Shown here one piece after another: positions 1 to 6,167 of a stretch of 17,503 nucleotides of DNA. Under the pieces are notes generated by a model. It worked only from the letters and a program-made list of their open reading frames with translations, was not told where the DNA came from and did not search any database. This stretch comes from an uncultured Oscillospiraceae bacterium (GTDB lineage Bacteria; Bacillota; Clostridia; Oscillospirales; Acutalibacteraceae). How positions within the stretch are numbered: the stretch's first letter is position 1; each line of letters starts with the position of its first letter. Position numbers and translations under genes: made by a program. The stretch is from contig CAJMBP010000032.1 of NCBI GenBank assembly GCA_905211675.1, positions 1-17,503 of the forward strand. Direction: 5' to 3'.

Positions 1-75
1 CTCATTCACAAACAATTTAATATTTAATTTTGTCTAAACTTTGGGGTTCACTTCATTTAAAAGCGTCTTAAAAGG
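1..75. other. Short AT-rich stretch at the left edge, no gene seen
   Basis: This AT-rich stretch follows the stop codon of the helicase-loader gene on the minus strand. I see no convincing hairpin followed by a T-run, so the operon may continue beyond the edge. A weak minus-strand promoter-like string (TAGACA followed by an AT-rich run) is present but not convincing. Confidence 0.3.
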
Positions 76-1032
76 TTAATTTTTTTCTATTGCTTTGAGC
101 TGGCGAATGTCGTTGCCGATGAATTTTTTGGCGGTATATTTTATAAGCCTTGACGCAACGCGCGGTGTGTAGCGCGAGGCGATTTCGCCCATTGTAAGGT
201 TGGTGTTTATAACGGTGGGAAGCCCCGCAAGGTCGCGCGTGTTTACAATATTATAAAACAGGCTTTGTATGTAGGGCGACACAAACTCGCCGCCGAGGTC
301 ATCGATTACAAGCAAATCACAGTTTACAGCCGCATTGTAACGGGCGTTTGTGTGACGTTCAAAATGCTCGGTCTCCATTTCGGAAAAAAGGTTATATGCT
401 GCGCCGTAGATAACATCAAATCCGCGGTTTAACAGCTCGTAAACAACGGCGAGAGTCAGGTGGGTTTTGCCAAGCCCCGTATCGCCCATAAAAAGCAGAC
501 TTTCGCTATGCTTGGGGTCAAAGCTTATAACATATTCACGGCAGAGCTTTAAAATGCCTGTCATACGCTTGCGTGGGTTTGCGCCGTCGGTTTCACGGTT
601 GGGGTAATAGTTTAAATCAAAGCTTTCAAAGCGGCAGTTTGTAAGCGGAAGCGACTGCGACAGACTTTGTATGGCAATGTTTTTTGCGGCCGAGTGTATG
701 CAGTCGCAGATTTTGCCGTTTATGTAGCCTGTGTCACGGCATTTTTCACAATCATATACAACGCCGCCTACACCCTCTGCCTTTAAGATTTTGTCGCGGC
801 GAGCCGAAAGCTCGGTCATTTCGCCCTGCAATTTTGCAAGTGCGGCGCTGTCGCCCGACAGGGCGGTTATTGCAACCGACGCGCCAAGGCTTGACAGGCG
901 GCGGTTGATTTCGGCAAAATCGGGGTTTTGCGCCGTCAGATTTTGAAGCGCCTGCTCGAGCGCAGCGCGCTTTTGCGACAGCTTATTTTTTTGATTTTCA
1001 AAGGCTTTGGCGTAGCTTTGTTCACGAGTCAT
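76..1032 (-). CDS. DnaC/DnaI-type replicative helicase loader (AAA+ ATPase)
   Basis: This 318-residue AAA+ ATPase is of the kind that loads the replicative DnaB-type helicase at the origin or at restarted forks. The N-terminal ~90 residues are helical and probably coiled. A small zinc-binding-like cluster follows (C95, C98, C109, C111). The ATPase core has a Walker A motif GDTGLGKT at 183-190, a Walker B motif LLVIDDLGGE around 240-249 (D244, D245), a sensor-like INTNL at 275-279, and a distal arginine motif RVASRL with R291 and R295 as finger candidates. Length and order fit DnaI/DnaC-type loaders. The gene starts 3 nt after the DnaD-domain gene, so the two are co-transcribed, which matches their joint role in primosome assembly. 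An IstB-like transposition ATPase is the main alternative. The zinc cluster and the dnaD neighbour argue against it. Confidence 0.88.
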   Translation of the reverse strand: MTREQSYAKAFENQKNKLSQKRAALEQALQNLTAQNPDFAEINRRLSSLGASVAITALSGDSAALAKLQGEMTELSARRDKILKAEGVGGVVYDCEKCRDTGYINGKICDCIHSAAKNIAIQSLSQSLPLTNCRFESFDLNYYPNRETDGANPRKRMTGILKLCREYVISFDPKHSESLLFMGDTGLGKTHLTLAVVYELLNRGFDVIYGAAYNLFSEMETEHFERHTNARYNAAVNCDLLVIDDLGGEFVSPYIQSLFYNIVNTRDLAGLPTVINTNLTMGEIASRYTPRVASRLIKYTAKKFIGNDIRQLKAIEKN

Positions 1033-1035
1033 AAA

Positions 1036-1956
1036 TCAATCGTCCTCATTAAGCATTTTTTCATACAGGTCAAGGTCATAGCCCGCGTAATCAGATTTTT
1101 GGGCAGATTTTGCAGACTTTTTGGTTTGCTTTGCGGCGGCGACATCGGCAGGGGTTTTGAAGCCCGAGGTGTGCCAATTTTTCAAAATCGAGTCAATATA
1201 GGCAAGCGACAGCTTGGTTTTTGAATCGACGCATACATCGTAAGCCGCTTTTAACATATCGGTGCCGAAGCACCATTCGTTTACCCATTTGTTTGAAAGC
1301 TCAAGCTCTTTTTCGCTGGGGTTGCGTTTTTCAATTCCGAACACTTTTTGAACCACGCCCCACGCAAGCCTTTGCTTTGCGGCATCGGCAATCAAGGCTT
1401 CGGCGTCGGTTACCGTTTCGACACCGGCGTTAAGCCATTTTGAAGCGACGGTTTTTATAAACGATATGTTGCACCTTTTTTCGCTTACGGCATAGCCGAG
1501 CAGTAAAAGAATAACCGAAACATCCATACCGTAGTCATCATACAAAGCAACAAGCAGGCTGTTTTCGTTTTGTTTCAGGTTTCTGCCGAATTTAAGCTGC
1601 GCCTCACGCAGCAAAAAGGCAAGGCGTTCATCCTCAAGACCGCGCTTTATTACATCGGCGCGCGACGGCATTTGAGCCGTTACAACAACCGCTTCGCGCA
1701 CGCGGCTTTGCACGGGAGCCTCGCTTTTTAAAATGCCGCACTGCGACCAAAAAAGCAACGCGTCGTCAACCTCGCTTTGAGGCAGAGCCGTGGCCTTTGA
1801 TATTTGTTCGGGGTTTATGCCGTCGGATATGTTGCGCATAAAATAAAGCAATACTTTAAGCTGTGACAGGGTGGCTAATTTTAAATGCTTGTCCGCAACA
1901 TCACACGGCACGGCAAAGGTGTTGCCGAAAATTGCGGTGTTTATGCTGTAATTCAT
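1036..1956 (-). CDS. DnaD-domain primosomal protein with tandem DDBH2 domains
   Basis: This 306-residue protein is of the DnaD/DnaB replication-initiation family, which remodels DNA at origins and helps recruit the helicase loader. Residues ~21-80 look like a winged-helix N-terminal domain. Two copies of the DnaD C-terminal (DDBH2) fold seem to follow. The first, at ~105-175, ends in ISFIKTVASKW; the second, at ~195-262, ends in YIDSILKNW, the family's YxxxIxxxW signature. The tail (270-306) is lysine-rich and then acidic. The ATG is preceded by a strong GGGGG ribosome-binding site. A consensus promoter lies 30-60 nt upstream, and the loader ATPase follows after 3 nt. Tandem DDBH2 domains are more common in DnaB-type and phage-like proteins than in Bacillus DnaD itself, so I give no gene symbol. 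Confidence 0.85.
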   Translation of the reverse strand: MNYSINTAIFGNTFAVPCDVADKHLKLATLSQLKVLLYFMRNISDGINPEQISKATALPQSEVDDALLFWSQCGILKSEAPVQSRVREAVVVTAQMPSRADVIKRGLEDERLAFLLREAQLKFGRNLKQNENSLLVALYDDYGMDVSVILLLLGYAVSEKRCNISFIKTVASKWLNAGVETVTDAEALIADAAKQRLAWGVVQKVFGIEKRNPSEKELELSNKWVNEWCFGTDMLKAAYDVCVDSKTKLSLAYIDSILKNWHTSGFKTPADVAAAKQTKKSAKSAQKSDYAGYDLDLYEKMLNEDD

Positions 1957-1989
1957 TTTAATAGCCCCCTTTTGCTTGATGTGTATATA

Positions 1990-2018
1990 ATTATATATGT
2001 GTTTTACGGTTTTGTAAA
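1990..2018 (-). promoter_or_regulatory. SigmaA-type promoter of the dnaD-helicase loader operon
   Basis: On the minus strand, TTTACA (2018-2013) and a perfect TATAAT (1995-1990) are separated by exactly 17 nt. The predicted start of transcription is near 1983. It leaves a short leader carrying the GGGGG ribosome-binding site of the dnaD-like gene. The -35 box lies only ~7 nt from the last repeat unit of the neighbouring cassette. Confidence 0.8.
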
Positions 2019-2024
2019 GATTAA

Positions 2025-2067
2025 AAATACACGCTGACGCGTGATTGCATACGCCCTACGGGCGATT
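2025..2067 (-). repeat. Two hairpin repeat units on the left flank (minus orientation)
   Basis: Read on the minus strand, two units of the pattern AAT, stem, short loop, stem, TAT occur in tandem. The first (2067-2047) has stem CGCCC/GGGCG around the triloop GTA and ends in TATGC. The second (2046-2025) has stem CACGC/GCGTG around the loop GTCA and ends in TATTT. They match the four units at 2437-2528 in layout but lie in the opposite orientation. The stop codon TAG of the four-helix-bundle gene falls in the loop and stem of the first unit. Confidence 0.7.
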
Positions 2068-2421
2068 GTTATTTTTATTTATTTTGTCTTCTATGGTTAT
2101 GCACGAGGAAGTTAACATTTTGCGTATTCTGCCGCAAAGATTTCTGTATTTTTTATAAATCGTATCATCAATTATGTTGGTCGAAAACATAAGTTTAAGC
2201 CAGCTTTCGGTTTCAATGCACTCTTTGCGCGCTATTTTAAATTTAGAAAGCATATCTGCAAGACTTTGTGGGTATTGCGCTTCGCTGATATTTGCAAAAA
2301 CACTTGAAGATGAGTTGCGAATTTGAAATGCAACATTAGAATTACCGTTCATTTTTTTGCAAAGCAATTCAATTTCGGTAGCTAATTGTTCCGAGTAGCA
2401 AAGCAACAAATTTTCCGCCAA
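2056..2421 (-). CDS. Four-helix-bundle protein of the 23S rRNA intervening-sequence (S23/IVP) type
   Basis: This 121-residue, mostly helical protein resembles the four-helix-bundle family first named from ORFs in 23S rRNA intervening sequences, which also includes the Avd accessory protein of diversity-generating retroelements. The signature region is around 31-49 (FQIRNSSSSVFANISEAQ), followed by the long third helix KIARKECIETESWLKL (62-77) and a last helix around 86-103. The start is TTG, chosen because GAGG lies 7 nt upstream and an in-frame stop lies four codons upstream; an ATG nearby is in another frame. The final residues (NNNRP) and the TAG stop run into a flanking hairpin repeat. 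The biochemical role of stand-alone members is not established. The basic, nucleic-acid-associated history of the family suggests RNA or DNA binding, but that is inference. Confidence 0.8.
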   Translation of the reverse strand: MAENLLLCYSEQLATEIELLCKKMNGNSNVAFQIRNSSSSVFANISEAQYPQSLADMLSKFKIARKECIETESWLKLMFSTNIIDDTIYKKYRNLCGRIRKMLTSSCITIEDKINKNNNRP

Positions 2422-2436
2422 AATATCGCCTCATAA

Positions 2437-2528
2437 AATCAACACGAAGTGTTGTATGTAATTGCGGCGAAGCCGCGTATGTAATCAATGCGAAGCATTG
2501 TATGTAATCAAGACAAAGTCTTGGATAA
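2437..2528 (+). repeat. Array of four 23-nt hairpin repeats with covarying stems
   Basis: Four contiguous units of exactly 23 nt (2437-2459, 2460-2482, 2483-2505, 2506-2528) follow the pattern AAT, 6-nt stem arm, triloop, 6-nt stem arm, TATGT. The last unit ends in GATAA instead. Stem arms are CAACAC/GTGTTG, TGCGGC/GCCGCG, CAATGC/GCATTG and CAAGAC/GTCTTG. The stem sequences differ while pairing is kept, so the secondary structure is conserved rather than the sequence. The loop is GAA in three units and AAA in the fourth. Two units contain GCGAAGC, a heptamer known to form an unusually stable DNA mini-hairpin. Confidence 0.85.
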
Positions 2529-2560
2529 AAAACAGCCTAATGCTAATGCATCAGGCTGTT
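2527..2560 (-). terminator. Rho-independent terminator of the 5S rRNA gene
   Basis: On the minus strand, the arms AACAGCCT and AGGCTGTT (8 bp) enclose a further ATGC/GCAT helix separated by one mismatch and closed by a 4-nt loop. A run of six T follows (positions 2532-2527). It begins 3-4 nt after the predicted 3' end of the 5S rRNA. Confidence 0.9.
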
Positions 2561-2563
2561 TTT

Positions 2564-2682
<119 letters not shown>

Positions 2683-2688
2683 GTATTG

Positions 2689-2709
2689 CGCCGCCCTTCT
2701 TAAGCGGCG
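2689..2709 (-). other. Hairpin in the 5S rRNA precursor leader
   Basis: CGCCGC (2709-2704, minus) and GCGGCG (2694-2689) form a 6-bp GC helix with a 9-nt loop. It lies between the predicted transcription start (~2709) and the mature 5S 5' end. It may guide precursor processing or shield the 5' end. This is inferred from structure only. Confidence 0.5.
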
Positions 2710-2715
2710 AAGATG

Positions 2716-2744
2716 ATTATACAACAAGTGTATCTGTTTGTCAA
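2716..2744 (-). promoter_or_regulatory. Perfect consensus sigmaA promoter of the 5S rRNA gene
   Basis: On the minus strand, TTGACA (2744-2739) and TATAAT (2721-2716) are both exact consensus hexamers with a 17-nt spacer. An AT-rich stretch follows upstream to about 2765 and could act as an UP element. Transcription should start near 2709, ~28 nt before the mature 5S. Confidence 0.92.
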
Positions 2745-2762
2745 CACTTTTTTAAAAAATTT

Positions 2763-3542
2763 TTAAAAAACTTTTTTAAGCAATCTTTTATGCGAATCAA
2801 AAAGCTCCGACGGGTTGTTGTACGCACTGCGGTAAACCTCGATTACGGCGTTTCCTTTATAGCCGTTTGCCGCCGCAGCCGACAAAAAGGTGTTAAAATC
2901 AAACTCGCCGCTTGTGGGCAGCATACAGTCATATTTGCCGTTGCTGTCGCTTAAATGCAGGTGCTTGATTTTATGCCCCAACAGTTTTAAAACATCATAG
3001 GGCGAATATCCGCCGCGCAAGGCTTGCTTGACATCTAAACAGAAATTTACACTGTCGCCTAAATAATCGGACATTTGCTTTAACGCCTCTAAACTGCCCG
3101 CTCTGAAATTTACAACATTTTCCTGCAAGAGCACAGCGCCGTTTTGCTCTACCGCCTGTGACACCTTTGAAAAGCGGTCAAAATAACCGTAATTGTCCAT
3201 AGTGCCGTTGGGCTTTCCTCCGTGCATAATTACATATTTTGCGCCGAGCTGTGCGGCAATTTCGCCGTATCGCTTAAAATTTTCGAGGCCCTCATAGTAA
3301 CGGCGGTCATAGTTTGAAAACAGCATAAACGATTCGGCAAGCGACATTGTGGGGTGTATGCTTGACACACAAATTCCGTATTCCCGCTTTATTTCAAGCA
3401 GTTTTTCGATAAATTCGGGTTCAAGCTCGCAATTTGCATTGAAAAATATTTCGGTAAGCTCTACCCCGTTTTTGGCTATCATTTCAAATGCCTGTTCGGT
3501 GTACATGGGGTAAAGGCACGAGGTTGATACTCCTATTTTCAT
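2763..3542 (-). CDS. Sugar phosphate isomerase/epimerase-like TIM-barrel protein
   Basis: This 259-residue protein belongs to the xylose-isomerase-like/AP-endonuclease-2 TIM-barrel superfamily. Its members use a divalent metal to isomerise sugars or act on related polyols. Likely metal or active-site residues on successive strand ends are H63 (SIHP), H107 (MHGG), E141 (LQENV), D170 (LDVKQ), H194/H196/D199 (KHLHLSD), E213 (SGEFDF) and E235 (VIEVYR). The full barrel length is present and there is no signal peptide, so it is cytoplasmic. The start overlaps the rqcH stop by 4 nt (ATGA), indicating translational coupling. The gene ends in an AT-rich run that merges into the upstream region of the 5S promoter. 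The substrate cannot be told from the sequence. Endonuclease IV is unlikely, because the fuller set of metal ligands and the typical length are missing. Confidence 0.8.
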   Translation of the reverse strand: MKIGVSTSCLYPMYTEQAFEMIAKNGVELTEIFFNANCELEPEFIEKLLEIKREYGICVSSIHPTMSLAESFMLFSNYDRRYYEGLENFKRYGEIAAQLGAKYVIMHGGKPNGTMDNYGYFDRFSKVSQAVEQNGAVLLQENVVNFRAGSLEALKQMSDYLGDSVNFCLDVKQALRGGYSPYDVLKLLGHKIKHLHLSDSNGKYDCMLPTSGEFDFNTFLSAAAANGYKGNAVIEVYRSAYNNPSELFDSHKRLLKKVF

Positions 3543-5266
3543 AAGCTTTCGTCCTCTGTGTAGGGGTTTACAAAAACGGTTTTATTTGTGGTGTAAATTA
3601 CCATTCCCGCCTTTGCGCCGTTCGGTTTTTTAACATATTTAATGGGCGTGTAATCGACAGGCACATTGCAAGAGCCTGACGCTTTTGAATTTTTTGCGGC
3701 AAGACGGGCTGCAAAAATAACCGTTTCTTCGCTAAGCGGCTGACCGCCGCAAAGCACCGCCACATGCGAGCCGTGTATATTTTTTGTATGAAACCACATA
3801 TCGCCCTTAGATGCAAGCGTGCAGGTAATATAATCGTTTTGTATATTGTTTTTGCCCACAAGTATGCGGTAGCCCTCGGCAGATTCGTATTCGGTAAGCT
3901 GCGGACGCGCCTTTTTACGGCTTTGCTTTTTTTGCGACTGCTTTGTATAACCGCCGAGCGACAGCTCCTCACGGATTTCGGATATATCGGCAAGGGTTTT
4001 ACAGCGGTCAAGGCTCTCGCTTACCGATTCAAGATAATCAATTTCCTGTTTATCGTTTTCGATAAGCGTGCACAGTGACTGCACGGCGGCACAGCTTTTT
4101 TTGTATTCTTTAAAATATTTTGCGGCGTTTGCCGCGGGCGACAACGCAGGGTCAAGAGGTATTTCAACCTCTTTTAAATTTTCGTCATAATAGTTTTGCA
4201 CGCGCGCTACGGCGCTACCCTGCTCTACGGCATAAAGATTTGCCTTAATAAGCTCGCCCTTTATGCGTAAATCATCGCGGTCGCGGTTTTGCTCAAGCTC
4301 CTTTTCACGGAAAGCCATACGCCTGCGGGCACGGTTTAACAAATTAGACACAAACTTTGATATATCAGCCGATGCTTTGTGTATTCGAGCCGAATTTTCG
4401 CGTTCAAAATAATAGGCGTCTAAAAGTGCCGACGGCGAATCAAAGCGCCTTGTGCCGTAAAGATCGCCGTACTGCGTAATAGGCATAAAGCAAAAGTCAA
4501 CTGGGGTTTTGTCGGGCTTGTAAAGCATAACAAAATCGCCTGACAAAACACTGCTTTTAAAATGCTCAAGAGCGTAGGATAAATTTTTATAATCTTTTAT
4601 AGCTTCAACCCGGGTATCCTCGCCGTATGCAGTGACGGCAATTTCGCGGCAGACAAGCGGCGACGCGCCCTCAAGCGTTTTAAGCAAGGCCGAAGATAAG
4701 CTTTCGGTTTTATGATTTAAAACCTCATTTAAACAGGTGTTTACACCCGTTTCTAATATATTTATTTTATTTTGAGAATCGGGGTAGCGGTAGGCGGCGC
4801 CCGACCATATAATTCGGTCGGAGCTTTCGATGTTGCTTCGGTGAACGGCGTCATAGATTTTGCCGTTGCCGTCAACAAGCACAATATTACTGCTGTTTCC
4901 TATAAGCTCGCAAACAATTTTGGGCGATATACGGTAGCCCATTTCGTCGGCGGTATCAAAGGTAAATTCTATTACGCGTTCGAGGCCCTTTTGTGTGACG
5001 CCGACAAGCCTTGCCGATGAAAATATTTTTCGCGCCAGCATACAAAACATAGGCGGCGTTTCGGGGTTTTCGTATTTTTGCTCGGTAAAATGCACACGCG
5101 ACGTGCCCGAAGCCGCACTTAAAACCAAACGCTTTACAAAGCCTTTTTTACGCAGTTGAAGTATAAGTATATCGCGCGAGGGCTGATATATTTTGTCAAC
5201 ATGACAGCCGACAGCCTGTTTTAATTCAGTTGTAACGGTATGTAAAAATCCGCCGTCGAATGCCAT
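3539..5266 (-). CDS. rqcH: Rqc2-homologue RqcH (NFACT family, ribosome-associated quality control)
   Basis: This 575-residue NFACT protein is a homologue of bacterial RqcH, which binds split 50S subunits carrying stalled peptidyl-tRNA and recruits Ala-tRNA to add C-terminal alanine tails. The NFACT-N region (1 to ~270) starts MAFDGGFLHT and includes ENPETPPMFCMLARK (66-80). A long charged helical region (~285-435) fits the coiled-coil arm. A basic linker (440-455) leads to the NFACT-R domain (~465-570) with DMWFHTKNIHGSHV (489-502). In the Bacillus protein, an Asp-Arg pair in NFACT-N is essential; here the equivalent reads GLERVI, so it is E96-R97. The usual EIMGRHSNII-type segment reads ELIGNSSNIV. 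The GGAGGG ribosome-binding site is made from the last codons of trmK, one nucleotide away. Older annotations call such proteins fibronectin-binding. Confidence 0.9.
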   Translation of the reverse strand: MAFDGGFLHTVTTELKQAVGCHVDKIYQPSRDILILQLRKKGFVKRLVLSAASGTSRVHFTEQKYENPETPPMFCMLARKIFSSARLVGVTQKGLERVIEFTFDTADEMGYRISPKIVCELIGNSSNIVLVDGNGKIYDAVHRSNIESSDRIIWSGAAYRYPDSQNKINILETGVNTCLNEVLNHKTESLSSALLKTLEGASPLVCREIAVTAYGEDTRVEAIKDYKNLSYALEHFKSSVLSGDFVMLYKPDKTPVDFCFMPITQYGDLYGTRRFDSPSALLDAYYFERENSARIHKASADISKFVSNLLNRARRRMAFREKELEQNRDRDDLRIKGELIKANLYAVEQGSAVARVQNYYDENLKEVEIPLDPALSPAANAAKYFKEYKKSCAAVQSLCTLIENDKQEIDYLESVSESLDRCKTLADISEIREELSLGGYTKQSQKKQSRKKARPQLTEYESAEGYRILVGKNNIQNDYITCTLASKGDMWFHTKNIHGSHVAVLCGGQPLSEETVIFAARLAAKNSKASGSCNVPVDYTPIKYVKKPNGAKAGMVIYTTNKTVFVNPYTEDESL

Positions 5267-5267
5267 T

Positions 5268-5945
5268 TTAACCCTCCAAAATTTCTTTTAACCGCTCTGC
5301 CGTTTGGAGCAAAGCCTCGTACTCTTCTTTTTTGTGCGAAACCGACGCTAAATCGGCCGCGCGTTTTGATATTATTCGGTACTGTTTATTTATATATTCA
5401 CGGGCGTCTGTGCTGTCGGGCTTAAGCGCGCCTATAAGCTGTTCGGTTTCACTTAAAGTATATGGCACACCGCAAAATCTGACTGCCATTACCGAATAAA
5501 TCTTACCGTTTTCGCATACCGCCTGTTCGCGCCGCACGCAAAAGCCGTTTGCGCTTAAATACAGCCGCAGATCCTTTGCCGAGGTTGTAGGCTGTAAAAT
5601 AAGCTTAACCGCTTCGTCGCGCAAAAACGGCGCACGGTCGATTATTCCGCTTATAACCTCGCCGCCCATACCGGCTATTATAACCGTGTCGGCATCTTTT
5701 CGTCCGAGTCCGTCAAGACCATCGCACAAAACAAGCCTAACCCCGTCGGCGCCGAGCCGCGCAAGATTTTTTTGCGCACACCGCAACGGCTTTTCGTTTA
5801 TATCGGTGGCTATAACGCTTTTGCATTTGCCGCAAAGATATAAAAACGCGGGCAGATAGCCGTGATCGGTACCCACATCACAAACACTGCTGCCCGCATC
5901 GACAAGCTCTGCAATAAGCGACAGTCTTTTGCTTAAAACCGTCAT
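5268..5945 (-). CDS. trmK: tRNA (adenine(22)-N1)-methyltransferase TrmK
   Basis: This 225-residue class I SAM-dependent methyltransferase matches TrmK, which makes m1A at position 22 of bacterial tRNAs. The SAM-binding motif I is DVGTDHGYLP (23-32), followed by ATDIN (46-50). The family hallmarks AGMGGE (91-96) and LQPT (117-120) are present. The C-terminal third (~165-225) is helical and charged, consistent with the coiled-coil domain of TrmK. Length is typical. The start codon shares one base with the stop of the DUF1858 gene, and rqcH follows after one nucleotide, so translation of these three is probably coupled. The neighbours place tRNA modification next to ribosome rescue. Confidence 0.92.
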   Translation of the reverse strand: MTVLSKRLSLIAELVDAGSSVCDVGTDHGYLPAFLYLCGKCKSVIATDINEKPLRCAQKNLARLGADGVRLVLCDGLDGLGRKDADTVIIAGMGGEVISGIIDRAPFLRDEAVKLILQPTTSAKDLRLYLSANGFCVRREQAVCENGKIYSVMAVRFCGVPYTLSETEQLIGALKPDSTDAREYINKQYRIISKRAADLASVSHKKEEYEALLQTAERLKEILEG

Positions 5946-6145
5946 TATTTATTTGCAAAATGAGCGTTAAGCTTGGCAACAAGCTCGTCGGCGTCGGCAC
6001 CGTGAACGGCACACGCCTGCTCAATGGTCTCGCCGCGTGAAGCGGGGCAACCGAGGCAATGCATGCCTATCTCAAAAAAATAACCTGCGACGGTGTTGTC
6101 AATATCGAGAACCTCGCCTACTATCATATCCTTTGTAATTTCCAT
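5945..6145 (-). CDS. DUF1858-domain small cysteine protein
   Basis: This 66-residue protein is of the DUF1858 type, a stand-alone small domain of unknown function also found fused to hybrid-cluster or ScdA-like redox proteins. It starts MEITKDMIVGEVL, followed by the conserved GMHCLGCP with C30 and C33, then ETIEQAC with a third cysteine at C45. The CxxC pair suggests redox or metal binding, but this is inference. A ribosome-binding site AAGGAAA precedes the ATG. The gene lies between yhaM and trmK and overlaps trmK by one base. Confidence 0.87.
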   Translation of the reverse strand: MEITKDMIVGEVLDIDNTVAGYFFEIGMHCLGCPASRGETIEQACAVHGADADELVAKLNAHFANK

Positions 6146-6167
6146 TGTTTTTATTTCCTTTCTTTTA

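Larger units (their letters stand above)
2025..2528. mobile_element. Candidate cassette: four-helix-bundle gene flanked by inverted hairpin arrays
   Basis: This ~504-bp unit consists of one small gene (2056-2421) bracketed by hairpin repeats of one family: four on the right read on plus, two on the left read on minus. The boundaries are tight. The right array touches the T-run of the 5S rRNA terminator and the left array ends next to the dnaD promoter, as if a self-contained element had landed between two transcription units. No transposase, no recognised target-site duplication and no classical terminal inverted repeat is seen. The mobile nature is therefore inferred from architecture, by analogy with REP/RAYT arrangements. 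Confidence 0.4.

Noticed and set aside
2056..2421. Classical 23S rRNA intervening sequence
   Set aside because: The protein family fits, but no 23S rRNA sequence is present on either side, so it is not an insertion inside 23S rRNA here.
2437..2528. CRISPR array
   Set aside because: Units are contiguous 23-nt hairpins in which the variable part is the paired stem. There are no unique spacers between constant repeats and no cas genes nearby.
3598..4011. 137-residue minus-strand open frame inside rqcH
   Set aside because: It is a second frame within the well-supported RqcH coding sequence, basic and low in recognisable motifs. It is best explained as a composition shadow.
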